DNA of 64,000 nt from Shewanella avicenniae. GTDB lineage: Bacteria; Pseudomonadota; Gammaproteobacteria; Enterobacterales; Shewanellaceae. The notes below the pieces were generated by a model. That model was not told where the DNA came from. It saw nothing but the letters and a program-made list of their open reading frames with translations, and ran no database searches. Shown here piece by piece: positions 41,885-50,614 of the stretch. Location of the stretch: NCBI RefSeq assembly GCF_017354945.1, contig NZ_CP071503.1:1984001-2048000 (forward strand), in the 5' to 3' direction. How positions within the stretch are numbered: position 1 is the first letter of the stretch; every line of letters begins with the position of its first letter. Position numbers and translations under genes: made by a program.

Positions 41885-43723
41885 CTACAGCCCAAGCTTT
41901 TTAAACAAGCTATCTTTTAACTTGTCTTTCGCTTTATCGGCTTCTTGTTTTACCTTATTTTTTAGCAGTGCATCCATATCCAAGCTGAATTTCGGATCAC
42001 TAAAACTGCCCTTGATGGCCAACGGGATCTCTACCCCTGCAAGATCATCCACCTCTTTGCCACCTTGGCCTTTCAATGTGTTCACTAATGCTGTGGAGAG
42101 TTTGTAATCCAAAGACTCCTCAATAATATTGGCATCCCCTTTTCCTGAAATGCGGATCAGCGGTGATGACATCAGTAAGTCAGGGTTATTTGCTACACCG
42201 TTAGCCACTGAAAAACTACCTGTTAAACTGGTAAAGTCAGTTTTCTTCGCTTCATTCTCAGTAGTTGATTCGCCTTTTAATTTTGCCTGTGCCGCACGAA
42301 TCATTTGCGGAACGTTAACACCATGTACGGCACCATTATTAATGGCGAATTGGCCATTAGCATTGAGTTGTTTCTTAATGTTGTCAGGGATCAGGCTAGT
42401 GCCATTGCCTTTTATGCCGATGTCTGCCGTGCCGTCTAAGAGCTCAATCTCAGCCGCATCAGTTAATAGTGCGCGAATATTGATCGACTTAATTTGCGTG
42501 TCGAAGCTGTATTTCGCAACGCGGTTGCGACCATCAACCGTGGCATTGGCGTTCAGTGAACCATCGTACAGATCTGCCGACAGTTGCTTCATATTCATCA
42601 CGCCATTTTTAAGTGCTATCACCATTTTCCAGTTCTTACTGGTCGTGCCGGCGGCTTTTATCTCGGCAATCGTCAACTCGAAATCCGCGTTTACAGCTTT
42701 CATGCCGGTTAAATCAGGTTCTGTTGCTGGGGTTGCATTAGCTGTGGTGGTGGCCTGCGGCTGTTCTGCGGTTGCTGTTTCAGCGGCGGGCAGCCACTTA
42801 TCAACATCAATATCCCCTAACGCGAGTTTGGCGCTGATTGCCGGCACAGTTGCAGCATAATTCACATCTAATTTTCCGCTACCGGAAATATCATTCAGTT
42901 TGAGCTGTTTGATACTGGTGCTAGCAATGCTTTTACTGGTATCAACTTCGGCATCCAGGGTGATGCTGTTTTCAATTTTGCCAGTAGGTAATGACTCGCC
43001 TTTTGCCACGGTTGATAAAGATAACTCTTTCAACGAAAACAGCTTTAAGTCTTTGGCAATTTTAAGCTGACCATGACCTTCACTTTCAACTGACATCCCG
43101 TCTAGCGCTGCAGATAGGCGGTAATCCATGGCCGCAAATTTATCGAGGGTCAATTCGCCCAGCTTAAAGCGCTCGAGCGTGAAAGTGCTTTTAGCCCCTG
43201 TGCGCTGATCAATCACACGAATTTTGGCATCGGTAACGCTTACTCCGCCAATGCTGAGGTCATTTAAGCTGACGCTGTCATTAGTCGTTGCGCTTGCTAC
43301 TTCAGCGGGCGCGGCGGCTTTTGTATCAGATTGACCGGTCAAGCCATCCAAACTGGTTTTTCCTTGCTTGTCGGTAATCAGATTGATGTGCAATCCGTCT
43401 AACACCAATTCCGAGATTTTAACTTGCTTACTAAAGAGTGGCATAAGCTCAACGTTGGCAACAATTGCATTAACTGCCGCAAACGTGGGTTCATTAAACG
43501 TACTGGGGTTACTCAGCGAAATACCGCCAGCAGTAATACCGATGGAAGGAAAGAAGGTCCAACCGAGGTCTTTGTCGATTTTGAATTGCCGTCCGGTTTG
43601 TTTTTCAACGGCGGCGACGATTTGGGGTTTGAAATCATTCGGGTCAAGTAACAGTGTAAGATAACCAACAACTATTACGACAACCGCCACTACCCCGAGG
43701 AGTATCCATTTTAATACTTTCAT
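41885..43723 (-). CDS. AsmA-family protein
   Basis: Large periplasmic-facing protein of the AsmA/TamB-like superfamily, 612 residues, tied to outer-membrane assembly and lipid transport. An N-terminal membrane helix (residues ~6-26) is followed by the diagnostic LLLDPNDFKPQIVAAVEKQTGRQFKIDKDLGW and FPSIGITAGGISLSNP. The C-terminal part carries the second AsmA domain (DLTGSFSVANGVANNPDLLMSSPLIRISGKG). ATG 43723 has AAGGA seven nt upstream; the TTG just before it is a weaker option. It sits 34 nt after rraA on the same strand and is probably cotranscribed. Confidence 0.88.
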   Translation of the reverse strand: MKVLKWILLGVVAVVVIVVGYLTLLLDPNDFKPQIVAAVEKQTGRQFKIDKDLGWTFFPSIGITAGGISLSNPSTFNEPTFAAVNAIVANVELMPLFSKQVKISELVLDGLHINLITDKQGKTSLDGLTGQSDTKAAAPAEVASATTNDSVSLNDLSIGGVSVTDAKIRVIDQRTGAKSTFTLERFKLGELTLDKFAAMDYRLSAALDGMSVESEGHGQLKIAKDLKLFSLKELSLSTVAKGESLPTGKIENSITLDAEVDTSKSIASTSIKQLKLNDISGSGKLDVNYAATVPAISAKLALGDIDVDKWLPAAETATAEQPQATTTANATPATEPDLTGMKAVNADFELTIAEIKAAGTTSKNWKMVIALKNGVMNMKQLSADLYDGSLNANATVDGRNRVAKYSFDTQIKSINIRALLTDAAEIELLDGTADIGIKGNGTSLIPDNIKKQLNANGQFAINNGAVHGVNVPQMIRAAQAKLKGESTTENEAKKTDFTSLTGSFSVANGVANNPDLLMSSPLIRISGKGDANIIEESLDYKLSTALVNTLKGQGGKEVDDLAGVEIPLAIKGSFSDPKFSLDMDALLKNKVKQEADKAKDKLKDSLFKKLGL

Positions 43724-43757
43724 CAACGTATCCTTTTTACGTTATTGATTTATCCAG

Positions 43758-44252
43758 CTACGAAGACGATGGAATGGCTAAAGGATGAGTGCTGACCGCA
43801 ACGCCATTCGCATCTGCATAAATCATCATACCTGGTTTAAGCTTAACATTTGCTAACTCAATTGTGACGGAAATCTCACCTAGATCGCGCTTTTCAGTCT
43901 TAATCGGCACGGTTCCAAGCGCTTTAACCCCTAATGGTAAGGTTGCAATCGTCCCAACATCGCGTACAGCGCCGTTGATGATGATGCCTTCCCAGCCATT
44001 GGCAACAGCAGATGCTGCGATCATGTCACCTAACAACGCTTGACTTAAATCGCCCCCCCCATCCACCACTAACACCTTTCCTTTACCGGGTTGTGCCAAA
44101 CGCTGTTTCACTTTGGAGTTATCGCGATAGCAGCGAATAGTATCGATCTCGCCCCAAAATATTGCCTTGCCACCATAATTTTGCCATGCCAAAGCAATCA
44201 GATTTAATTGGTCAGCATGTTCATCAAACAGATCAGGTAATAAATCGAGCAT
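43758..44252 (-). CDS. rraA: RNase E activity regulator RraA
   Basis: Small trimeric protein that binds RNase E and inhibits mRNA decay; the fold is shared with 4-hydroxy-4-methyl-2-oxoglutarate aldolases. The 164-residue protein matches E. coli RraA (161) in KVLVVDGGGDLSQALLGDMIA, WEGIIINGAVRDV, and the YADANGVAVS segment. Residues of the aldolase metal site are only partly visible, so an aldolase-like role cannot be ruled out. AAGGAG precedes the ATG. Confidence 0.85.
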   Translation of the reverse strand: MLDLLPDLFDEHADQLNLIALAWQNYGGKAIFWGEIDTIRCYRDNSKVKQRLAQPGKGKVLVVDGGGDLSQALLGDMIAASAVANGWEGIIINGAVRDVGTIATLPLGVKALGTVPIKTEKRDLGEISVTIELANVKLKPGMMIYADANGVAVSTHPLAIPSSS

Positions 44253-44391
44253 GAAATATCTCCTTCGAGGTAGCTAATTTAGACCATAAGTTTGACATAT
44301 CTTTCACATTTCAGTGGCGATAAAAAGTCTAAGTTCACATTGGCGTAAATTTATTGAGCATATATTAAAAAATAATATAAACTTAGGGCGT

Positions 44392-44414
44392 TACGTCATT
44401 CACAAGCTGACGTA
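44392..44414. promoter_or_regulatory. Inverted repeat upstream of the 103-residue protein, operator candidate
   Basis: TACGTCA (44392-44398) and TGACGTA (44408-44414) flank a 9-nt centre, followed by TACGTAA; it lies 57-79 bp before the gene in the rraA-divergent gap. The arms share ACGTCA/TGACGT with the repeat before the chemoreceptor gene. Confidence 0.35.
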
Positions 44415-44470
44415 TTACGTAATTAATCCCCCTCATATTCAGCCAATTTACGTTGGGTTAAGAGAATACA

Positions 44471-44782
44471 ATGAATAATGATCTTGATTTGCAAAGTGCT
44501 ATTGCTGCACTTGACGAATACGGATATGACAAAAAGCTTTCGACGGATTTAGAGCAAGCGCGTAATAAGCCACAGATGATGCGTTATCTAAAATCTATGG
44601 ATTACAGTATTCGTCGAATGAAAATATTGCAGGACGCAGTAAACTCTGTCGTTGAAGAGATGGAGCAAGACCTGTTAAAGCAAGAACAGGTACAAACGTT
44701 TAAAACCAAAGTGATCAATCTTTCACGAGAACTGAACCTTTCTTACGACGAAGTGTTGAGATTGATGACTGCAACAAAATAA
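44471..44782 (+). CDS. Hypothetical 103-residue helical protein
   Basis: Cytoplasmic, strongly helical and charged. The middle (residues ~33-75) is likely coiled coil, and the last ~25 residues (KVINLSRELNLSYDEVLRLM) are amphipathic. AAGAGA lies ahead of the ATG. It has its own upstream gap and a terminator-like hairpin after it, so it is a self-contained unit. I recognise no family; the layout (helical N-terminus plus a small C-terminal helix pair) could suit a small DNA-binding or adaptor protein, which is speculation. Confidence 0.6.
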   Translation: MNNDLDLQSAIAALDEYGYDKKLSTDLEQARNKPQMMRYLKSMDYSIRRMKILQDAVNSVVEEMEQDLLKQEQVQTFKTKVINLSRELNLSYDEVLRLMTATK

Positions 44783-44786
44783 TCGC

Positions 44787-44831
44787 AAAGCGTTAATCAG
44801 TGTGTAGATGATTAGCGCCTTTTAATTTTTT
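44787..44831 (+). terminator. Terminator after the 103-residue protein
   Basis: Stem GCGTTAATCA / TGATTAGCGC (one G-U pair), 9-nt loop, then a tail CTTTTAATTTTTT. The stem begins 8 nt past the stop. Confidence 0.72.
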
Positions 44832-44948
44832 GCGCTAACCCTCCATTTTTAATAGCAATTTTTCTTTACCCCATTCAGACAGGATGTCGGATATAAACTA
44901 TGCTTAAGCATGCTCGTTCAGCGATAGTAAACTGGTGTAGGGAGTTAT

Positions 44949-45947
44949 ATGGAGAGATTGTTACTGCTAGTATTTGCCCTGCTGGGGCTAGTGCTGTTGG
45001 TGTTGGGCCAAACAAGAACCTCAATCTCTGAGTTTATTCCCGCTGAACGGACCTTCAAAATCGGTGTATCCATGACACCGCTATCTTCGCCGGTCATTAT
45101 TGCAGACCGCTTAGGCTATTTTGCCGATGAAAAGCTTGAGGTATTGCTTGAGCCTTATAAAGGCGGCAATGCCTGTTTTGAGGCGCTTATACGTTTCGAT
45201 GTAGATCTCGCCACGAGTTCCGACAGTGTCATGATGTTTAATAGTTTTAAGCGCAATGATTTCGTTGCCTTAGCCAGCATCGCACAATCCGATAATGACG
45301 TAAAAATCATGATGCGTGCTGATGGCGACATCGACAGCTTGGAGGATATTGCAGGAAAAAAAATAGCAATTGTGAAAGGAAGTGCGAGCGAGTACTTTTT
45401 TGACATGCTGATGATGCTTCATAACCTCCACACCACTACAGTCAACATTGATCTGCCCCCCAATGAACAAGGGGCCGCATTAATGGCGAGAGCTGTTGAC
45501 GTTATATCGATATGGGAACCATATAGCTATCACCTGCAGCAAAACTATCCGGGACAAGTGAAGACGCTGGATACACAGGGATACTATACCTTGTCATTTA
45601 ATCTGATTGCGCGAAAGCCAGATAATATGGAGTACCAAAAAGAGCATTTTCGCATCCTTAGAGCGTTGCAGCGTGCCATTGAGTATATACATAGTAACCC
45701 CCAACAAGCGCAGGTAATCATTGCTGAATATCTTAACGTTCCGAGGATGCAAGTTGCTGGACTATGGTCAGATTATTTATTTCGGCTATCTTTAGACAAC
45801 ACCTTAGTCAGCACCCTTAACGCGCAAGCAAGATGGGCTATTTATAAAGGATTTACCGAGCAAGAGGAGTTACCTGACTACCGACTCTATATCGACCCTT
45901 TGGCCCTCAATGAAGCGCTGTATAAACCTCTGGTGCGGACAAAATGA
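44949..45947 (+). CDS. Membrane-anchored periplasmic binding protein (NMT1/SsuA/TauA-like)
   Basis: A 332-residue type II periplasmic binding protein of the nitrate/sulfonate/taurine/thiamine-precursor class. It has one N-terminal membrane helix (residues ~4-20) with no cleavage site, so it is likely tethered. Family features include PLSSPVIIADRLGYFADEKLEV (~43-64), the segment GNACFEALIRFDVDLATSSD, and DSLEDIAGKKIAIVKGSASEYFF. No ABC permease or ATPase gene accompanies it. It overlaps the next gene, a diguanylate cyclase, by 4 nt (ATGA). This points to a sensing role rather than transport. GGGAG precedes the ATG. Confidence 0.82.
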   Translation: MERLLLLVFALLGLVLLVLGQTRTSISEFIPAERTFKIGVSMTPLSSPVIIADRLGYFADEKLEVLLEPYKGGNACFEALIRFDVDLATSSDSVMMFNSFKRNDFVALASIAQSDNDVKIMMRADGDIDSLEDIAGKKIAIVKGSASEYFFDMLMMLHNLHTTTVNIDLPPNEQGAALMARAVDVISIWEPYSYHLQQNYPGQVKTLDTQGYYTLSFNLIARKPDNMEYQKEHFRILRALQRAIEYIHSNPQQAQVIIAEYLNVPRMQVAGLWSDYLFRLSLDNTLVSTLNAQARWAIYKGFTEQEELPDYRLYIDPLALNEALYKPLVRTK

Positions 45948-47332
45948 AACTCTCTAAGCGGCTAAAACTACTCGCCATTTTTTGCTTATTGTTGACGGTA
46001 TTTCTAACCTTTGCCTTGGTTAGTCAACGAAGCGATATGATGCGCTCATATGAAAAAATCAATCAATTGATAGAGGTACAATTGAGCATCGATTTGGTAC
46101 GTTCAAATCTGTGGTTATTGCAGCAGTTTCAAGATGCCAAAGCGATCAACGAAACCCGCGATTCACTGGCACGGTTATCTCGCATTACTAACATCACCTC
46201 AGAGTTAAAGCTGAATCAATACGAACTCCGGTTGTTACAGAACATTCAGCGTCATGAGCAAAATCTTGATACTCTGCTTGGGCTGACAGAAAGAAATCTT
46301 AAAAACATTGCCAATAGCAATGAACCGCTTACCAGTAACGCCACCCTTACCGCTCGCTATAACATGATTATTCAATCACTCAGTGAAGACTCGTTAAGGT
46401 TTCAACAGATCACCATTCGCAACTCACAGCAATCTGAAAAGCAACACCTCTATATTAATGCCGCGTTGGTACTCGCGATCGCGATTTTAGTGTCGATTTT
46501 CAGTATTCAAACTTTGACCAGTTTTAAACGTAAGTTTTACACGCTGATGCAGGGTATTGACGCATTGGCCAAAGGCGATCTCAGCAGCAAAGTCACTATG
46601 AGCCCTGGCGATGAGTTTGCTGAACTCGGCGACGCATTCAACGAAATGAAGAGTGATCTCACCCAAACTATGCAACGTCGAGATGAGCTGCAACAAGAGG
46701 TTCAGCGCCAAACTGAACAATTACTTCAGCAACAAGAAAAGTTACGCCAAATGGCGGAATACGATGATTTAACCGGGGTCTACAATCGCGGCGCTGCACA
46801 AAACTATATCTCGCTTTCCTTAGAACGCTGTAAACGTGAGGGATTACAAGCTGCCTTACTCTTCATCGACCTTGATAAATTTAAGCCCATCAACGATCAG
46901 TATGGCCATAAGGTGGGCGACTTTGTGCTAAAAGCCATAGCCGAACGCTTAAAAGAGAAACTTCGTGCCTCAGATATTATTGCTCGTATTGGTGGCGATG
47001 AATTTATTATTTGGCTGGATCCCATTAAAGATCGACAGCAATTAGAAAGCGTTAAATTAAAACTGGATAATATCGGCAATGGCATATTTGTTGATGAAAT
47101 TAACGGCATGTTGGACGTTGGCTTGAGTATCGGTTTTAGTATATTCCCTAATGATGGCGAAACCATCACTGCACTCATTGGTCACGCCGACCAAAAGATG
47201 TATCTCAACAAAAAACAGCGAAAAGACACCCAATTACTTGATGCTGACAGCATACCTGTTCAAGCTATCCCATCAACTCAAACGCCAGAGAAAACGCCAT
47301 TTGTGTTTGTAGATTTTCGCCCGGATAAGTAG
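45944..47332 (+). CDS. HAMP-GGDEF diguanylate cyclase
   Basis: Inner-membrane c-di-GMP synthase of 462 residues. Membrane helix 1 (~8-27), an all-helical periplasmic part (~30-168), membrane helix 2 (~170-190), HAMP (~190-245), a coiled coil, then the GGDEF domain (~272-435). The active motif GGDEF is intact at 350-354 and the I-site RASD (341-344) predicts product inhibition. Its translation is coupled to the upstream binding-protein gene, so the binding protein may control the cyclase. The last 60 bp overlap msrQ on the other strand. Confidence 0.93.
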   Translation: MKLSKRLKLLAIFCLLLTVFLTFALVSQRSDMMRSYEKINQLIEVQLSIDLVRSNLWLLQQFQDAKAINETRDSLARLSRITNITSELKLNQYELRLLQNIQRHEQNLDTLLGLTERNLKNIANSNEPLTSNATLTARYNMIIQSLSEDSLRFQQITIRNSQQSEKQHLYINAALVLAIAILVSIFSIQTLTSFKRKFYTLMQGIDALAKGDLSSKVTMSPGDEFAELGDAFNEMKSDLTQTMQRRDELQQEVQRQTEQLLQQQEKLRQMAEYDDLTGVYNRGAAQNYISLSLERCKREGLQAALLFIDLDKFKPINDQYGHKVGDFVLKAIAERLKEKLRASDIIARIGGDEFIIWLDPIKDRQQLESVKLKLDNIGNGIFVDEINGMLDVGLSIGFSIFPNDGETITALIGHADQKMYLNKKQRKDTQLLDADSIPVQAIPSTQTPEKTPFVFVDFRPDK

Positions 47333-47887
47333 CAAAAAAACGATGAGAGCAAGATAGATACTTGGTTCAATAACCTCTGATTTAACCGACCAATAATAAT
47401 GCACGCCGGCGAATAAGGTAGCGCAATAAACCAAATTATGCAGTTGTTGCCACCGTTTGCCCATCTTGCGTCTAATTGCGCTGATTGAGGTTATCGCCAG
47501 CGCAAACAGCACCAGCCACACTGACATCCCTAGCACCAGATAAGGGCGCTTAACTATCTCATCGAGTACTAAACGCCAAGCAAAGAGTAAATCAAAACTG
47601 ATATAAGCCAGCAAATGACAACAGGCATAAGTAAAAGCCCATAATCCTAGCGGGCGCCTAAGTTGCAGTAATTGCCCTTGTTTTAAAACTCTAACCAGAG
47701 GTGTGACCAACAAACTGAGCAACAATAGATTCAGTGCACCTTTGCCTAAAAAATGAATAATATATTGCACCGGATCGCCACCGGCTTGACCACTCTGCAC
47801 CCTCAAATAGAGCCAAATCAATGGCAATAACGCACAGATATGCACCACCGCGCGAAACGCACCAGCCATACGCAAGCTAATCCGCAT
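47273..47887 (-). CDS. msrQ: MsrQ haem-binding membrane subunit
   Basis: Six-helix ferric-reductase-like membrane protein (204 residues) that carries electrons from the quinone pool to MsrP. Characteristic histidines for b-type haem lie at HLLAYISF (~92), HNLVY (~151) and HYYW (~164). It overlaps the msrP stop by one base (TAATG). Convergent overlap with the diguanylate cyclase gene is 60 bp, unusually long for a core gene. Confidence 0.92.
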   Translation of the reverse strand: MRISLRMAGAFRAVVHICALLPLIWLYLRVQSGQAGGDPVQYIIHFLGKGALNLLLLSLLVTPLVRVLKQGQLLQLRRPLGLWAFTYACCHLLAYISFDLLFAWRLVLDEIVKRPYLVLGMSVWLVLFALAITSISAIRRKMGKRWQQLHNLVYCATLFAGVHYYWSVKSEVIEPSIYLALIVFLLLIRAKIYKHKWRFLWRLS

Positions 47888-48918
47888 TAAAAATAGGTCC
47901 TTAAATCCATACCAGTGTAAAGGTTTGCCACTTGTTCAGCGTAGCCATTAAACAACTGCGTATCGATGCGCTCGGCTGCTAACATGCCGCCTGGACCAAT
48001 ACGGCGTTCAGACGCTTGAGACCATCGAGGATGATCCACTTGTGGATTCACGTTGGCAAAAAAACCATATTCATTCGGTGCCAGTTGATTCCAACTGGTT
48101 GGGGGCTGTTTATCAAGCAAACGGATATTCACAATTGATTTAATGCTTTTAAAACCATACTTCCATGGCAACACGATCCTTACAGGTGCGCCACTTTGGG
48201 GCGTCAGGGTTTGGTCATATAGTCCAACCGCAACGAATGCCAAGTCATTCATCGCTTCATCTAAGCGTAATCCCTCAACATAAGGGTAATGAATGCCACC
48301 GCCCATTAATCGATTACGTTGTCCGGGCATCTGCTCAGGATCAAATAAAGTTTCGAATGCCACATATTTGGCCGATGGCTGCACGCCAGCAAGCTTTAAC
48401 AATGATGCCAAAGGAAACCCTATCCACGGGATCACCATCGACCAAGCTTCAACGCAGCGAAATCGATAAGTCCGTTGTTCTAGAGGCAATTTACTAAACA
48501 GAGCTTGGTAATCGAGTTGCAGTGGTTTATCCACTAAGCCGGAAATGTTTAATTGCCAGGGATTAACTTTAAAGCCTTGCGCGTTGACATAGGGATCTTG
48601 TTTGCCAGTGCCAAACTCATAAAAATTATTGTGGCGAATCACCTTGCTGTAAGGTGTCTTTTCATCCGTTGCTTGGAACTGAGTGTTGTTAGCAAACTGC
48701 AATGTGCTGGTGACAAAATCCGGCTGACCTTCGCCGCCAAACAAATCAAATATCCCAGCTTGCACATAACCCGGCAAACTGGCGGCGATACTGCCAAGTC
48801 CAAGTGATTTGATGATTTTGCGGCGTGAGGAGAATACCGACTGAGGCGTAACCTCATTGTCAGCAATCTCCCAACTAGGACGTTTACTGATCCCCTTGAT
48901 AAATTTTCCGCGCGTCAT
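47887..48918 (-). CDS. msrP: MsrP periplasmic methionine sulfoxide reductase, molybdenum subunit
   Basis: Molybdopterin enzyme that repairs oxidised methionine in periplasmic proteins. The Tat signal holds the twin-arginine motif SRRKIIKSLG (R32, R33). The molybdenum-ligand cysteine lies in YRFRCVEAWSMVIPWIGFPL. Length 343 matches E. coli MsrP (334). It is the first gene of the msrPQ pair. Confidence 0.94.
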   Translation of the reverse strand: MTRGKFIKGISKRPSWEIADNEVTPQSVFSSRRKIIKSLGLGSIAASLPGYVQAGIFDLFGGEGQPDFVTSTLQFANNTQFQATDEKTPYSKVIRHNNFYEFGTGKQDPYVNAQGFKVNPWQLNISGLVDKPLQLDYQALFSKLPLEQRTYRFRCVEAWSMVIPWIGFPLASLLKLAGVQPSAKYVAFETLFDPEQMPGQRNRLMGGGIHYPYVEGLRLDEAMNDLAFVAVGLYDQTLTPQSGAPVRIVLPWKYGFKSIKSIVNIRLLDKQPPTSWNQLAPNEYGFFANVNPQVDHPRWSQASERRIGPGGMLAAERIDTQLFNGYAEQVANLYTGMDLRTYF

Positions 48919-49105
48919 AAAGGTTCCCTCGTTAATAAACCGGCTGATATTAGTACGCTGTATGTCTTGGCATAGCTCAACGCTTTACATTTATAACGAC
49001 AGTTGAACAAGCCTCAGTCAACCAGTGCATTTTTGCTTGTCACAGCTTGCAACCATAAGATCATCATGCCAATCTGACAACGCAATAATTTCAAAGGATC
49101 TTCCC

Positions 49106-50593
49106 ATGGACTTGGCCGCTACACTTCCCCTGCCGTATCTCATTATTTCAGTCGCTTCAGTTGCCGTAATTCTTACAGCACTGGTGAGTTATTTTATTTT
49201 TCGCGCCAAACTCGCACGTCAGCAACAGCAAGCGCTACAACATGACTCTGAACAACAGGCAGAGTTTCAATCGCGAGCGACGTTGTTGCAAGACAAGCTT
49301 GAAGAAAAAGTCAGCCAACTTGGCAAAGCTGAAGCGCAAGCGGAACGGGTGCCACCGCTAGAATTGCAGCTTGCTGAACTACAACGCCGGTTAATGGAAG
49401 CGCAGTTAAATCTGTCCAAATCCAATGCGATGCAACAAAGTCTAGCATCGCGCTTTGAGGTTGAGCGTCAAGCGCTCAATGAAAAAGTTGAACTGCTAGA
49501 AGACAGCGAACAGCGGCTGCAAACGCAATTTGAGAATCTCGCCAACAAAATTTTTGAAGATAAGACCGCTAAAATGCGCACGGCTAATTCCGAACAGTTA
49601 ACCGGTATTCTTGGGCCATTCAAACAGCAGTTGGAAGGTTTTCGTCAGCAAGTTAACGAATCTTATGCCAAAGAGCAGCAAGAGCGGTTTTCACTTAAAC
49701 ATCAACTCGAACAACTGCAGCAACTCAATAAACAGATGAGCGAAGATGCGGTAAATCTCACTAAGGCGCTTAAAGGTGATAATAAAGCCCAAGGCAATTG
49801 GGGCGAAGTGATTCTTGACCGAGTTCTAAGCGAAAGCGGCCTGCGTCTTGGCCATGAATATGACGTGCAACAAGATTTGCAAAACGATGGTGGCAAACAT
49901 TTTAAGCCGGATGTCATTGTGCATTTGCCTGACGATAAAGATGTGATTATCGATTCAAAAGTGTCACTGGTGGCCTACGAACAATATTTTAATGCTGATA
50001 CCGATGAACAACGGATTGAAGCGCTCAAGCAACACATAGCATCGGTACGGCAGCATATTAAAGGGCTTGGCCAAAAAGATTATCAAAAACTTCACGGCGT
50101 TAGGAGCCTTGATTATGTGCTGATGTTCGTGCCAGTTGAACCCGCATTTTTACTCGCCCTAGAGCGCGACCCACAATTGGTCAGTTACGCCCTTGAAAAC
50201 AACATCATGTTGGTTAGCCCAACCAATTTGCTGGTGGCGCTGCGGACGATTAGCAACATCTGGCGTTATGAATATCAAAATCAAAACGCGCAACAGATCG
50301 CCCATCAGGCAGGCCGAATCTACGACAAAGTGGTCAATTTTGTTGAGGACATGGAAAAACTTGGCCGCGCGTTGGAAACCGCAGACCGCAGTTACGCCAG
50401 CGCCATGAACAAATTAGCCAGCGGCAAAGGTAACCTTATTCGTCAAGCGCATCAACTTCATCAAATGGGTGGTGACAAGAGCAAAAATTTAGATCCCAAA
50501 CTACTAGATAAAGCGCTAGATGATAGTCATGATGTAAGCGATGACGCTGATGAGAACGAGATCAGCAATGTCAGCAATCTTCGCCAAAATTAA
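49106..50593 (+). CDS. rmuC: RmuC-type DNA recombination protein
   Basis: Predicted nuclease-fold protein that limits DNA inversions at short repeats. One membrane helix (residues ~10-32) is followed by a long coiled coil (~35-175) and the conserved RmuC domain (GNWGEVILDRVLSESGLR ... DVIIDSKVSLVAYEQY), with the PD-(D/E)xK-like IIDSK motif. ATG 49106 has AAGGA eight nt upstream and gives 495 residues; upstream in-frame codons lack support. slt follows by 21 nt. Confidence 0.92.
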   Translation: MDLAATLPLPYLIISVASVAVILTALVSYFIFRAKLARQQQQALQHDSEQQAEFQSRATLLQDKLEEKVSQLGKAEAQAERVPPLELQLAELQRRLMEAQLNLSKSNAMQQSLASRFEVERQALNEKVELLEDSEQRLQTQFENLANKIFEDKTAKMRTANSEQLTGILGPFKQQLEGFRQQVNESYAKEQQERFSLKHQLEQLQQLNKQMSEDAVNLTKALKGDNKAQGNWGEVILDRVLSESGLRLGHEYDVQQDLQNDGGKHFKPDVIVHLPDDKDVIIDSKVSLVAYEQYFNADTDEQRIEALKQHIASVRQHIKGLGQKDYQKLHGVRSLDYVLMFVPVEPAFLLALERDPQLVSYALENNIMLVSPTNLLVALRTISNIWRYEYQNQNAQQIAHQAGRIYDKVVNFVEDMEKLGRALETADRSYASAMNKLASGKGNLIRQAHQLHQMGGDKSKNLDPKLLDKALDDSHDVSDDADENEISNVSNLRQN

Positions 50594-50614
50594 CGATAAA
50601 GCACGGTTCAAAAG

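Noticed and set aside
42129..42860. 243-codon antisense ORF over the AsmA-family gene
   Set aside because: Mirror of the AsmA frame, with no recognisable domain or ribosome site.
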